A stretch of 51,742 nt of DNA from Verrucomicrobiota bacterium (GTDB lineage Bacteria; Verrucomicrobiota; Verrucomicrobiia; Opitutales; Opitutaceae), in contig JAEZDN010000042.1 in the NCBI GenBank assembly GCA_023433275.1, positions 1 through 51,742 on the forward strand. The letters are read 5' to 3'. Within the stretch, counting starts at the first letter, position 1. The number at the start of each line of letters is the position of its first letter. Both the position numbers and the translations under genes were made by a program. The notes beneath the pieces were generated by a model that worked only from the letters and a program-made list of their open reading frames with translations, searched no databases and was not told the DNA's origin. Below, piece by piece: positions 1-8,198 of this stretch.

Positions 1-2
1 AC

Positions 3-1475
3 CGGGGCGAGGGCGCCCCGGCTCCAGATGATCCCGCGCGCAACGCCTCCATCATCCAACTCCCCCACAACGATCGCGCCGAGCGCAAGATCGCCGAAGT
101 GGTGCAACGCCTCCACGCCGTCCCCTCCGGTCTGCCCGCCATCAAGATCGATGCCGCCGTGAAATGGGCGCAGGACAAGGCCGGCTTCGAGTTCCACCCC
201 CTCCAGTCCACCGCGATTTCCCACGCCCTCGCGCACAAGTTCACGATCCTCACCGGCGGTCCGGGCACCGGCAAAACCACCATCCTCCGCGCGCTCGTTG
301 AAATCCTGAAGGCCAAGAAGGTCCGCGTCACCCTCGCCGCTCCCACCGGCCGGGCCGCCCAGCGCCTGGCCGAGACCACCGGCGGCTTCGCCTCCACCAT
401 CCATCGCCTGCTGGCCTACGATCCCGCCCGCGGTGGCTTCCTGCACAACGAGTCCAAGCCCCTCGCCACCGACTTCCTCATCGTCGACGAGTCATCCATG
501 CTCGACGTGCGCCTCGCCGCCGCGTTGCTCCAAGCCGTGCCCGTCCGCGCCCACCTGCTGCTCGTGGGCGACATCGACCAGCTCCCCAGTGTCGGCGCCG
601 GCAACGTGCTGAAGGACCTGATCGCCGTCAGCGCCCAGCTCGCAGCTCCCAGCTCCGGAATCTCGAATCCTCAGGTTTCGGGTCTCAGGTCTCAGGTTTC
701 CGTCCCTCTCCCGGTGACGCGCCTCCAATTCGTCTACCGCCAGGGCAAGGAAAGCGCGATCGTCACGACCGCCCACGCCATCAACGAGGGCGTGAGTTCC
801 CCGCCGCCCGTCGTCAACGAGGTCGCCAAGGCGCAGGCCTGGAGCGACCTCAACTTCATCGCGGCCTCGAGCGCCGAGGACTGCCTCGCCAAGGTCATCG
901 AGCTGTGCACCACGTTCATTCCCCAACATCTGAAATGGTTCAACCCCGTCACTGATGTGCAGATCCTCGCCCCCATGCACAAGGGCGTCGCCGGCGTGGC
1001 CAACCTCAATGGCCGCCTGCAAGCCGCGCTCAACGGACACCAGAAGGGCCTGCGCGCCGTCAGCGGCGAGTACCGCCCTGGCGACAAGCTCATCCAGCTG
1101 CGGAACAACTACGACAAGAACCTGTTCAACGGTGACATCGGCACGGTCGCCAGCGTCGACCTGCAAAAGGGCACGCTCATCGCCGACTTCGACGGCGCCA
1201 AACATGTCTTCGAGCGCGGCGAGTTCGGTGACGTCGCGCTCGCCTACGCCATCAGCATCCACAAGTCGCAGGGCAGCGAGTACCCCGTCGTGATCATCCC
1301 GCTGCTCAAGGGCCACTTCATGATGCTTCAGCGCAATTTGATCTATACCGCGATCACCCGCGGCCGGAAAAAGGTCTTCGTCGTCGGCGAGCCCGCCGCC
1401 TACGGCATGGCCGTGCGCAACGCCGAGTCGAAGTTCAGGCACACGCATCTGAAGGAAAAAATTCTGGCCCCGTAG
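3..1475 (+). CDS. recD2: RecD2-type ATP-dependent DNA helicase, 3' part
   Basis: The reading frame is open to the left window edge, so the N-terminal part is missing. The visible part is an SF1 helicase core of the RecD/RecD2 family, which unwinds DNA 5' to 3' in repair. The sequence shows IIQLPHNDRAERKIA, typical of the segment before motif I; Walker A GGPGTGKTT near 264-290; Walker B FLIVDESSMLD near 474-506; YRQG near 735; and the C-terminal motif AYAISIHKSQGSEYP near 1240-1284. No RecB or RecC gene is nearby, which fits RecD2 rather than the RecBCD subunit. Two oddities: a dispersed intergenic repeat lies inside the frame at 1-27, and a low-complexity insertion sits at about 637-706 between motifs. 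The family is clear; the RecD2 subtype is inferred. Confidence 0.88.
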   Translation, partial: RGEGAPAPDDPARNASIIQLPHNDRAERKIAEVVQRLHAVPSGLPAIKIDAAVKWAQDKAGFEFHPLQSTAISHALAHKFTILTGGPGTGKTTILRALVEILKAKKVRVTLAAPTGRAAQRLAETTGGFASTIHRLLAYDPARGGFLHNESKPLATDFLIVDESSMLDVRLAAALLQAVPVRAHLLLVGDIDQLPSVGAGNVLKDLIAVSAQLAAPSSGISNPQVSGLRSQVSVPLPVTRLQFVYRQGKESAIVTTAHAINEGVSSPPPVVNEVAKAQAWSDLNFIAASSAEDCLAKVIELCTTFIPQHLKWFNPVTDVQILAPMHKGVAGVANLNGRLQAALNGHQKGLRAVSGEYRPGDKLIQLRNNYDKNLFNGDIGTVASVDLQKGTLIADFDGAKHVFERGEFGDVALAYAISIHKSQGSEYPVVIIPLLKGHFMMLQRNLIYTAITRGRKKVFVVGEPAAYGMAVRNAESKFRHTHLKEKILAP

Positions 1476-1499
1476 GCCGGTCTCCGACCGGTCCCTTTT
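1475..1499 (+). terminator. Rho-independent-like terminator after the helicase gene
   Basis: A hairpin with arms GGCCGGT and ACCGGTC around loop CTCCG starts at the stop codon of the helicase and is followed by CCCTTTT. The same stem and loop occurs after the HPr gene at 36285-36310, where the T tract is better. Confidence 0.6.
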
Positions 1500-1548
1500 G
1501 GTGGCGCTGCGATCGCTCACGCCACCCCTTTCGCCACCCGCAGCAATC

Positions 1549-1575
1549 CTGGAGCCGGGGCGCTCTCGCCCCGGT
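1549..1575 (+). repeat. Dispersed hairpin repeat family A, copy 2
   Basis: This GC hairpin (TGGAGCCGGGGCG, then CTCTCGCCCCGGT) recurs at 14816-14842 and, inverted, at 1-27 inside the helicase frame. A second hairpin, GGGCGCAG-5 nt-CTGCGCCC, lies at 1616-1636 and recurs at 38494-38514. No mobility gene is linked. Confidence 0.7.
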
Positions 1576-1615
1576 TGGGGGTTCAGGCCCGCTTCCGCAT
1601 CTCACAACATCGTAC

Positions 1616-1636
1616 GGGCGCAGTCTTGCTGCGCCC
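1616..1636. repeat. Palindromic hairpin repeat family B, copy 1
   Basis: GGGCGCAG and CTGCGCCC flank a 5-nt loop TCTTG. The identical 21 bp is found at 38494-38514, also between genes. The perfect identity, with different surroundings, points to a dispersed repeat rather than a gene-specific terminator. Confidence 0.7.
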
Positions 1637-1699
1637 GGCGCGGATCAGGACGGCGCAAGCACCCACCCTACATGGGGGCCGGACGCTTCACCCGCCCCC

Positions 1700-2500
1700 T
1701 CACCCCCAAACCCACGCCCCCACCTCATGCACGCGGTGGAAATCCGGCGACCACTCGGGTATCGGCGCCAGGTCCCAGCGCCAGATGCGATCGGGTTTCG
1801 GCAGGCCGAAACGCTCGTGCAGCGTCTCCTTTTTCAACTGCCGCCCGTCGCGTCCAATGTCCAAACGCGCCGCATCGGCCAACAACACCCGCACGCCCGC
1901 GCGTTCGCCCAGCCACGACAGGTGACGGCGCGCCGCCGCCCGCGCACAACGCTCCGGCAATCCCTTGTCCTTCTCGTACGCCGGCAGCGAATGTCCCGGC
2001 ACCAGGCCCAACTGCGAAATGCAATTGGCCGACACGACGAAATCCGGCTCACCGCCGGGCGGTGGTCCCGGATCCGCCCGCGCGAAAATCTCCGGCGCCT
2101 CTGCCGCGGTCACGGTTTCCCGCACCGCGCCCAGCGCCGCCAGCGCGCCGCTCGCATCCCAATTCACGCCGCGCACCCGCCCGGGCAGTTTCCTTTCCCA
2201 CCGCCGGACTTCCGCGCTGGTGACGATGTCCGCGAGCACCACTTCGTCGAACCGCTCCGCCAGGTCCGCCACCGGCACGTCCAGGCAATCGCCCGCCCCA
2301 ATCACCAGTGCCCGCCGCCGCTGCGCACACCGCTGCGCCACTTCCACGATCACCTGCCGGCTGGTCGCGAGATGAAACGCCCATGCCGCCCGCACCCGTC
2401 CATGCCGCTGCGCGATGTCCTCATGTTCGCGCAGCAAACCCAGCTGACGCGCCACGGGCGGACACACGGTGGACCAACGGCGAAATAGTCGGGCGAACAT
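1700..2500 (-). CDS. SAM-dependent methyltransferase-like protein
   Basis: This 266-residue protein looks like a class I (Rossmann) methyltransferase. The stretch RALVIGAGDCLDVPVADLA followed by EVVLADIV resembles motif I with the acidic end of strand 2, and DFVVSANCISQLGLVP resembles the motif IV strand. No substrate can be assigned. I start at MFARLFRRW: longer upstream in-frame starts would read through the inverted repeat at 2568-2633 and encode unlikely sequence. The gene stands alone on the minus strand between the helicase and the M16 protease. The fold assignment rests on motif reading only. Confidence 0.65.
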   Translation of the reverse strand: MFARLFRRWSTVCPPVARQLGLLREHEDIAQRHGRVRAAWAFHLATSRQVIVEVAQRCAQRRRALVIGAGDCLDVPVADLAERFDEVVLADIVTSAEVRRWERKLPGRVRGVNWDASGALAALGAVRETVTAAEAPEIFARADPGPPPGGEPDFVVSANCISQLGLVPGHSLPAYEKDKGLPERCARAAARRHLSWLGERAGVRVLLADAARLDIGRDGRQLKKETLHERFGLPKPDRIWRWDLAPIPEWSPDFHRVHEVGAWVWG

Positions 2501-2567
2501 CCAAAACGGATTAATCACGAATGCCCGCGAAGGAACACGAATTATAGCCGGCCATTGCCTTATTGCA

Positions 2568-2633
2568 GGAGCCTGCCTGCAGGCGATCCCACGCAGTCCG
2601 TTGGCGAACGCCTTTCGCCTGCCAGCAGGCTCC
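2568..2633. repeat. REPIN-like inverted repeat family C, copy 1
   Basis: The arms GGAGCCTGCCTGCAGGCGA (2568-2586) and its near reverse complement (2615-2633) flank about 28 nt that contain a small GGCG-AAC-GCC hairpin. Each arm is itself partly palindromic. A sibling lies at 8199-8268. Confidence 0.75.
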
Positions 2634-2690
2634 CCACATTCGAGACCCAGACCCCACCCGCTCATCCCGCCAAACCGCCCATCTGTCCTA

Positions 2691-2720
2691 TTGGCTTCCG
2701 CGCGGGAGCCGTACTAAGTT
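2691..2720 (+). promoter_or_regulatory. Predicted sigma70-like promoter of the M16 protease gene
   Basis: A -35 box TTGGCT (2691-2696) and a -10 box TAAGTT (2715-2720) are separated by 18 bp. The start codon at 2748 gives a leader of about 20 nt. This is prediction by eye. Confidence 0.4.
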
Positions 2721-2747
2721 CGACTCCAGCTTCAACCCGCTTCCTCC

Positions 2748-5576
2748 ATGCCGACCCGATTCCCCGCCATCCTGTGCCTGCTGGTCCTCGTCCTTGCCCC
2801 TTTCGCGCGCGCGGAAGTTTCCGCCGACATCCCGCCCCGCCCCCTGGCCCCCAACGATGAGTCGGAATACCGCCGCTTCATCTTGGACAACGGCCTCAAG
2901 GTGATCCTCCTCTCCGACCCGAAGCTCAACAAGTCCTCGGCCTCGCTCGCCGTCGCCGTCGGCTCCTACAGCGACCCGGCCCACCGCCAGGGCCTCGCCC
3001 ATTTCCTCGAGCACATGCTTTTCCTCGGCACGGAGAAATACCCGAACGAGGCCGACTACGGCAATTACCTCAAGACCAACGGCGGCTACAACAACGCGTA
3101 CACCGCCGGCGACCACACGAACTACATGTTCGAGATCCGCCACGAGGCCTTCGAGGGCGCCCTCGACCGCCTGGCCCAATTCTTCATCGCGCCGCTCTTC
3201 ACGCCCGAATTCACCGATCGCGAGATGAACGCGGTCAACTCCGAGAACCAGAAGAACCTCGAGAACGACAACTGGCGCGAATACCAGCTCGCCAACACGC
3301 TTTACCGCGCCGGCCACCCCGCGAACCACTTCAGCACCGGCAGCCGCGAGACCCTCGGCGGAACCACCCGCGACGAACTGCTCGAGTTCTATCGCGCGCA
3401 CTACAGCGCCAACACCATGACCCTCGCCCTCGTCGGCAAGGCCAGCCTCGACGAACTCGAAAAATGGGCGCGCACCTACTTCTCGCCCATCGAAAACCGC
3501 CAGCTCAAGCCCATCGACTACCCGGCGGATTACCTCCCGCCCAAGCCCGCCCTTCGCATCGCCCGCATGGAACCGATCAAGGACCTCCGCCAGATCGGCT
3601 TCGAATTTCCCCTCCCCGCGACACTTGATTACTGGACCAGCAAGCCCGGTCACCTCGTGGGCTTCATCCTCGGCCACGAAGGCGAGGGCAGCCTGCTCTC
3701 CGCGCTCAAGGCCGAGGGCCTGGCCACCGGCCTCGGCGCCAGCGCCGCCGCCAACTCGAAGGACTTCGGTTCCTTCAACGTGACCATCACCCTCACCCCC
3801 GCCGGCCTCGAAAACCATTCGCGCGTGCTCGAGCTCTTCTTCTCCGCCATCAAGCGCCTCCGCTCCGCCGGTTATCCTTCCTACCTGTTCAAGGAGCGCG
3901 CCGCCATGGCCCGCCTCGACGAGACCTTCCAGGACAAGGGCGAGGGCGCCGACCGCGCCGTGCAACTCGCCAACCTCATCCGCGACTACCCCCTCGAGAT
4001 CGCCGAACGCGAGCCCTACCTGTGGGTCAAGGAGGACCCCGCCGCCTACCAGCTGCTGCTCGATCACATCCGCCCCGACAACATGCTGGTCATCCTCACC
4101 GCCAAGGGCGTGCCCACCGACAAGACGGAAAAATACTACGGCACGAAATACAGCTACACCGAGGACACCGGCCCCGCCTACCAGGCACTGCTGAATCCCC
4201 CGGACATCGCCGCCATCCAGCTGCCGAAGCCCAATCCCTTCGTCCCCGCCTCCGCCACCGTCCTGCCGCTCCAGCCGGTTCACTTGATCAACGAACCCGC
4301 GATCAGCCTCTATTATTCGCAGGACACCGAGTTCCAGCGCCCGATGGTCGCCGAGGTCTATCGCTTCCGTCTCCCGCGCTCGCTCGCCTCGCTCGAAACC
4401 TCCGTGCTCCTCCGCTTCTACGAGGCCTGCATCCGCGAGTCGCTGAACGAAACCGCCTACACCGCCGGCGAGGCCGGCCTGCACTTCAACTTCAACGCCG
4501 CACTCGAGGGCGTCGAGATCGCGGTCGAGGGCTACGACGCGTCCGCGCCGCGTCTCCTTCAGACCATCGCCGGCGGCCTCGTCGATTTCCCGCTTTCCGA
4601 CGAACGCTTCGCTGCGATCAAGGACCGTCTCGTGCGCGAGCTCGCCAACTTCCCGCGCGCCGACGCCTGGCAGATCCTGCTGGAAACGCGCCGGGCCACG
4701 GTGCGCGAATTCCACTACCGTCCCGACGAGCAACTCCCCGTGGCCGAGAAAATCACCCTCGCCGCCGTGCGGGACTTCGCGAGGAAACTCTACACCCGCG
4801 GCAAGCTGGAGGCCCTCGTCCACGGCAATGTCACCGCCGACGCCGCGATCGCCCACGCCCGCCAGTTCGGCGCGGCGCTGAAAAGCCAGCCCGTGCCCGA
4901 CGCCGAGCTCCTGCGCCGCCGCGTGCTCACCCAATCGCCCGGCGAGGCCATCCGCACCACGGAACAACTCGCCGTCAACAATTCGTCCTTCCGCCGCGAA
5001 TACATCCTGGGCGACGACTCGCCCGAGATCCGCGCCACCACCCTCGTGCTCGGCAACTTCATCGGCGAGCCGTTCTTCTCCGAGCTCCGCACGCGGCAGC
5101 AACTCGGCTACATCGTGGGCGCCAACGCCGGCAACGAGGAGAACACGAATTTCGCCTACTTCGTCGTGCAGTCGGGCGAGTACCCCGCCGACGAGGTCGA
5201 GAAGCGCGCCGACGATTTCATCGTGAAGCTCCCGCTCATGCTCGAGGGCCTGCCGGACGACGCGTGGGAAACCATCGTCGGCGGCGCGCGCGCGCAGCTG
5301 GAGGAAAAGGACAAATCCACCGCCGAGCGCGCCAAGCGTCTCTTCATGCTCGCCTATGAAAAATCCGGCGATTGGGACCGGCGCGAGGAAACGCTCGCCG
5401 CGCTCGATAATCTTTCGCGCCAGCGCGCGGGCGAAATCCTGGAGAATGCCCTCGGCCTCTCGACCCGCCAGATGCGCACCTACATGGGCTTCGCCCGCCA
5501 GCACGAGTCCAAGGAACCGCAGGCCCCCACCTACACTGACCGCCCCGCTTGGAAAAAGACCCGGGACTTCAAGTAA
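2748..5576 (+). CDS. Secreted M16 (insulinase/pitrilysin) family zinc protease
   Basis: The 942-residue protein begins with a Sec signal peptide (hydrophobic residues about 5-20, cleavage near ARA-EV), so it is exported, probably to the periplasm. The inverted zinc motif HFLEH is at 85-89, and the third ligand is Glu166 in NAVNSE, at the expected spacing. The full length, near that of pitrilysin and insulysin, and the C-terminal motif ELRTRQQLGYIV match the four-domain clamshell form that degrades short unfolded peptides. The start follows a pyrimidine-rich CTTCCTCC without a Shine-Dalgarno sequence. The gene is single. A GC-rich intergenic region with repeats follows. Confidence 0.95.
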   Translation: MPTRFPAILCLLVLVLAPFARAEVSADIPPRPLAPNDESEYRRFILDNGLKVILLSDPKLNKSSASLAVAVGSYSDPAHRQGLAHFLEHMLFLGTEKYPNEADYGNYLKTNGGYNNAYTAGDHTNYMFEIRHEAFEGALDRLAQFFIAPLFTPEFTDREMNAVNSENQKNLENDNWREYQLANTLYRAGHPANHFSTGSRETLGGTTRDELLEFYRAHYSANTMTLALVGKASLDELEKWARTYFSPIENRQLKPIDYPADYLPPKPALRIARMEPIKDLRQIGFEFPLPATLDYWTSKPGHLVGFILGHEGEGSLLSALKAEGLATGLGASAAANSKDFGSFNVTITLTPAGLENHSRVLELFFSAIKRLRSAGYPSYLFKERAAMARLDETFQDKGEGADRAVQLANLIRDYPLEIAEREPYLWVKEDPAAYQLLLDHIRPDNMLVILTAKGVPTDKTEKYYGTKYSYTEDTGPAYQALLNPPDIAAIQLPKPNPFVPASATVLPLQPVHLINEPAISLYYSQDTEFQRPMVAEVYRFRLPRSLASLETSVLLRFYEACIRESLNETAYTAGEAGLHFNFNAALEGVEIAVEGYDASAPRLLQTIAGGLVDFPLSDERFAAIKDRLVRELANFPRADAWQILLETRRATVREFHYRPDEQLPVAEKITLAAVRDFARKLYTRGKLEALVHGNVTADAAIAHARQFGAALKSQPVPDAELLRRRVLTQSPGEAIRTTEQLAVNNSSFRREYILGDDSPEIRATTLVLGNFIGEPFFSELRTRQQLGYIVGANAGNEENTNFAYFVVQSGEYPADEVEKRADDFIVKLPLMLEGLPDDAWETIVGGARAQLEEKDKSTAERAKRLFMLAYEKSGDWDRREETLAALDNLSRQRAGEILENALGLSTRQMRTYMGFARQHESKEPQAPTYTDRPAWKKTRDFK

Positions 5577-5599
5577 GGGTGCCCTGTCCCGCGCCCCAG

Positions 5600-5756
5600 G
5601 GCCGGACTCATGCGATCGGAATGCAATTCCGCAGCGTGCACGGTCCAAGGGTTCCGTTGTAGGGCGTGGCTCGTCCACGCCCTCGGTTCCGCAGCGAGAA
5701 AAAGGCGCGGTCAGCCGCGCGCCCCTACATCCAAATGCATCGTTCCGGCTGAGCCG
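5600..5756. repeat. MITE-like structured element family D, copy 1
   Basis: This is one of two copies; the other is at 22696-22857. The ends are imperfect inverted repeats (GCCGGACTCATGCGATCGG against ATGCATCGTTCCGGCTGAG). Inside are a hairpin GGGCGTGG-CTCGT-CCACGCCC and a second GC hairpin near 5703-5724. It encodes no protein, which fits a non-autonomous element or a structured repeat. Confidence 0.7.
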
Positions 5757-5865
5757 CCGGCTCTGCCCGCGCGCTTGTTGAAAACGAGTCACCCTCGCCG
5801 TGAAAACGGCTCCCATCCTAACGTGCCCGAAAGTTAACCCGCGGAGAATCCAAGCAGACACATGC

Positions 5866-5888
5866 GAATGTTCGTATTACGAACATTC
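5866..5888. promoter_or_regulatory. Palindrome site 1 of 3
   Basis: A perfect palindrome: GAATGTTCGTA, central T at 5877, then the reverse complement of the first arm. The inner 21 bp is identical to the sites at 5921-5941 and 6105-6125. It looks like an operator for a dimeric DNA-binding protein, but the protein is unknown. Confidence 0.6.
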
Positions 5889-5920
5889 ACCTCTTGTTCT
5901 GCTCTGGGAAGCGGGCCCTC

Positions 5921-5941
5921 AATGTTCGTATTACGAACATT
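5921..5941. promoter_or_regulatory. Palindrome site 2 of 3
   Basis: This 21-bp perfect palindrome (arm AATGTTCGTA, centre T at 5931) lies 54 bp centre-to-centre from site 1. It matches the other two sites base for base while the flanks differ. Confidence 0.6.
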
Positions 5942-6104
5942 CGTCATCGGGCCGGGTTGCTGGAAGCAAGCGCCTCTTCTGAGCCTTCCTTCATGGACTA
6001 CCTGAATCCCGGGAGAAGATGAGCGTTCCCGATGCCGCCGTACCGCCTCCTCTCCCGTCCATCTCACGAGTCAGTCGGTGGAACATTCCAATCTGAAAGG
6101 AGCC

Positions 6105-6125
6105 AATGTTCGTATTACGAACATT
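6105..6125. promoter_or_regulatory. Palindrome site 3 of 3
   Basis: The third identical 21-bp palindrome is centred at 6115, 184 bp from site 2 and about 200 bp upstream of the -35 box of the DUF4286 gene. A lone half-site GAACATTCC near 6081 lies between sites 2 and 3. Confidence 0.6.
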
Positions 6126-6310
6126 CATCCGCTGCGCATGGGGCGGCTGCGATGCTGCTCCACCACGATCCCTCACTCTCACCGCGCGAACTCCCCGAGG
6201 CCACCATCGCGGCCCTTTTGAAAGGGTGTCGTCCCCGCGCCGCGACTTACGCGAAGGAATCGCCCCAGCCAAAGAATGACCCAGTGTCATGGTCCATCTG
6301 ACCTTGGACC

Positions 6311-6338
6311 TTGGCTAAGGGAGCTAGGTGGCTAGCTT
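6311..6338 (+). promoter_or_regulatory. Predicted promoter giving a leaderless mRNA (DUF4286 gene)
   Basis: A -35 box TTGGCT (6311-6316), a 16-bp spacer and a -10 box TAGCTT (6333-6338) end only 6 nt before the ATG at 6345. The transcript would start at or next to the start codon. The same -10 box and geometry occur at 47416-47443. Confidence 0.5.
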
Positions 6339-6344
6339 CACCCC

Positions 6345-6668
6345 ATGCCGCAGATCCTCTACACCGTCCGCGCCCTCTGCAAAGACGTCCAGCAGCGCGG
6401 ACGCTTTCTTTCCTGGCTCTCTCCCAACCACGTGCTGCAGGTGAAAGCCGGCGGCGCCACGGCGGTGCGCATCGTGCTGCCCGATCGCGCCGACGAGTCC
6501 GCCCCGGCCGCGGTGGAAACCCAGTACGCCTTTCCGTCCCGCAAGGCCTTCGACACCTACATGCGTGACCATGCCCCGGCCCTGCGCGCGGACGCCCTGA
6601 AACATTTTCCACCGGAAAGCGGGGTCGTTTTCGAGCGTCAGGTGTCGGAGATAGCAACCGAACTCTGA
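6345..6668 (+). CDS. DUF4286 family protein
   Basis: This 107-residue protein matches the DUF4286 pattern as I know it: an ILYTVRALC-type first strand, a WL and H segment (FLSWLSPNHVLQV), an AVRIVLPD strand, and a C-terminal helix ending in PPESGVVFERQ. Members are small ferredoxin-like-fold proteins of unknown function. There is no signal peptide, so it is cytoplasmic. It is a single gene, and the predicted promoter abuts its start codon. Confidence 0.7.
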   Translation: MPQILYTVRALCKDVQQRGRFLSWLSPNHVLQVKAGGATAVRIVLPDRADESAPAAVETQYAFPSRKAFDTYMRDHAPALRADALKHFPPESGVVFERQVSEIATEL

Positions 6669-6904
6669 AGCCACTGATTTGCGACCGAATAATCCTGAAC
6701 CAGCCTTTGGAGCACGAATTCCACGAATGGAAACGAATGAAAACAACTGGGAAATCCCCGCGCGGACCGCACCGATGAAGCCCGCGACAGTTCCCTGCCT
6801 CAAATTCGAGGAATTCGGGTTTATTCGGGTCAAAGCTGCCCGTCGACTTGGCTGATTCCTCTTTTCCCGCCCCGCCCTTCGATTCCGCCCAACCAAAAAC
6901 CTTC

Positions 6905-8188
6905 ATGAGTCACCTCCCCCACATCGTTGTCCTCGGCGGCGGCTTCGGCGGCCTCGCGTTTGCCAAGGACTTTCCGGGCCACCTCGCCCGGATCACGGTC
7001 GTGGACCGGCAGAACCACCATCTTTTCCAACCGTTGCTCTACCAAGTCGCGACCGCCGGCCTCGCGGCGCCCGACATCGCCCAACCCATCCGCAGCATCC
7101 TGCGCAAGAAGCCCAACCTCGTCGTCGTCCTCGCCGACGTGCTGGGCATCGATCTCGCCAACCGCCAGGTGAAGCTCACCGATGGCACGCTCGACTACGA
7201 CTGGCTGGTCATCGCACTCGGCGGCCAGACGAGCTATTTCGGCCGCGATGAATGGAACGAGTTCGCCCCCGGCCTGAAGACGCTCGACGACGCTCACCGG
7301 CTCCGGCGCAACATGCTGCTCGCGTATGAACGCGCGGAGCGGGAAACCGATCCACAGAAGCGCCGCGAGCTCATGACCACCGTGGTCGTCGGCGGCGGCC
7401 CCACCGGCGTCGAACTGGCCGGCACCTTCGCCGAGCTCGCCCGCACCGTGCTCTATCGCGACTTCGATCACATCGATCCCCGCCAGGCCCGCATTCTCCT
7501 CGTCGAGGGCGGCGACAAGATCCTGGGCAACTTCCATCCCGATCTCTCCGACAGCGCGCGCCGGCAGATCGAGGGCCTGGGCGTCGAGGTCAGAACCAGC
7601 ACCCGCGTCACCGCCATCCGGCAGGGCGAAGTCGACCTCGGCCAGGAAACCATTCGCGCGGGCAACATCGTCTGGGCCGCCGGCGTCGGCGCCAGCCCGG
7701 TCACGCGTTCGCTCGGCGTCGAACTCGACCGAGCCGGACGCATCAAGGTCCTGCCCGACCTCAGCATCCCCGGTCACCCGAATGTTTTCGCCATCGGCGA
7801 CATCGCGTCGCTCACCGACCGCAACGGCGTGATTGTGCCGGGCGTCGCCCAAGGCGGCATCCAAGGGGGACAGCATGTGGCGCGACTGCTCACTTACGAC
7901 CTCTCCACGACCGCGCGCTCGCCGGAACAACGCGAGGCCTTCGCGTACCGCGACAAGGGCAACATGGCCACCATCGGCCGCTCCCATGCGATCGCAGAGA
8001 TTGGCCGGATCCGCCTGAGCGGCGTCCCCGCCTGGCTGGCGTGGCTGGCGCTGCACCTCTTTTTCCTGATCGGCTTGCGCAACCGCGTCTCCGTCCTGAT
8101 CCAGTGGACCTACTCCTATTTCAGTTACCGGCGCGGTGCCCGGATCATCCTCGGGCTCGAAAGCGACACGCCCCCGCCTCCGAAATGA
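6905..8188 (+). CDS. ndh: Type II NADH dehydrogenase (NDH-2), FAD-dependent
   Basis: The 427-residue protein oxidises NADH and passes electrons to quinone without pumping protons. The FAD-binding motif GGGFGG is at 11-16 and the NADH-binding motif GGGPTG at 163-168. The family signature QPLLYQVATAGL follows residue 41, and FAIGDIA and PGVAQGGIQGGQHVA mark the C-terminal FAD and quinone region. The C-terminal WLAWLALHLFFLIGLRNR segment is the usual membrane-associated end. I chose ATG at 6905, seven residues before the first beta strand; an in-frame TTG at 6848 would add an unstructured tail. Confidence 0.93.
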   Translation: MSHLPHIVVLGGGFGGLAFAKDFPGHLARITVVDRQNHHLFQPLLYQVATAGLAAPDIAQPIRSILRKKPNLVVVLADVLGIDLANRQVKLTDGTLDYDWLVIALGGQTSYFGRDEWNEFAPGLKTLDDAHRLRRNMLLAYERAERETDPQKRRELMTTVVVGGGPTGVELAGTFAELARTVLYRDFDHIDPRQARILLVEGGDKILGNFHPDLSDSARRQIEGLGVEVRTSTRVTAIRQGEVDLGQETIRAGNIVWAAGVGASPVTRSLGVELDRAGRIKVLPDLSIPGHPNVFAIGDIASLTDRNGVIVPGVAQGGIQGGQHVARLLTYDLSTTARSPEQREAFAYRDKGNMATIGRSHAIAEIGRIRLSGVPAWLAWLALHLFFLIGLRNRVSVLIQWTYSYFSYRRGARIILGLESDTPPPPK

Positions 8189-8198
8189 TTCCCTTGCA

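Larger units (their letters stand above)
5577..6344. other. Repeat-rich intergenic region
   Basis: I see no convincing gene in these 768 bases. The region holds a MITE-like element (5600-5756), three identical 21-bp palindromes (5866-6125), a single half-site GAACATTCC near 6081 and, at its end, the promoter of the DUF4286 gene. Short open frames here, for example one on the minus strand at 5991-6290, are built largely from the palindromes and carry no recognisable domain. Confidence 0.6.

Noticed and set aside
2688..5861. A 1057-codon open frame on the minus strand
   Set aside because: It is antisense to the M16 protease. High GC at third positions makes long shadow frames; the translation has Gly/Ala/Val/Glu-rich nonsense with no domain.
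5866..6125. LexA boxes
   Set aside because: The half-sites fit the Verrucomicrobia LexA motif as I recall it (TGTTC-N4-GAACA), but the spacing here is 7, and the neighbours are not SOS genes.
5834..6301. Small genes on both strands across the palindromes
   Set aside because: Their sequence similarity (NVRNTNI or CSYYEHS segments) comes only from the palindromes themselves. The rest of each frame is Arg/Pro/Gly-rich with no family.
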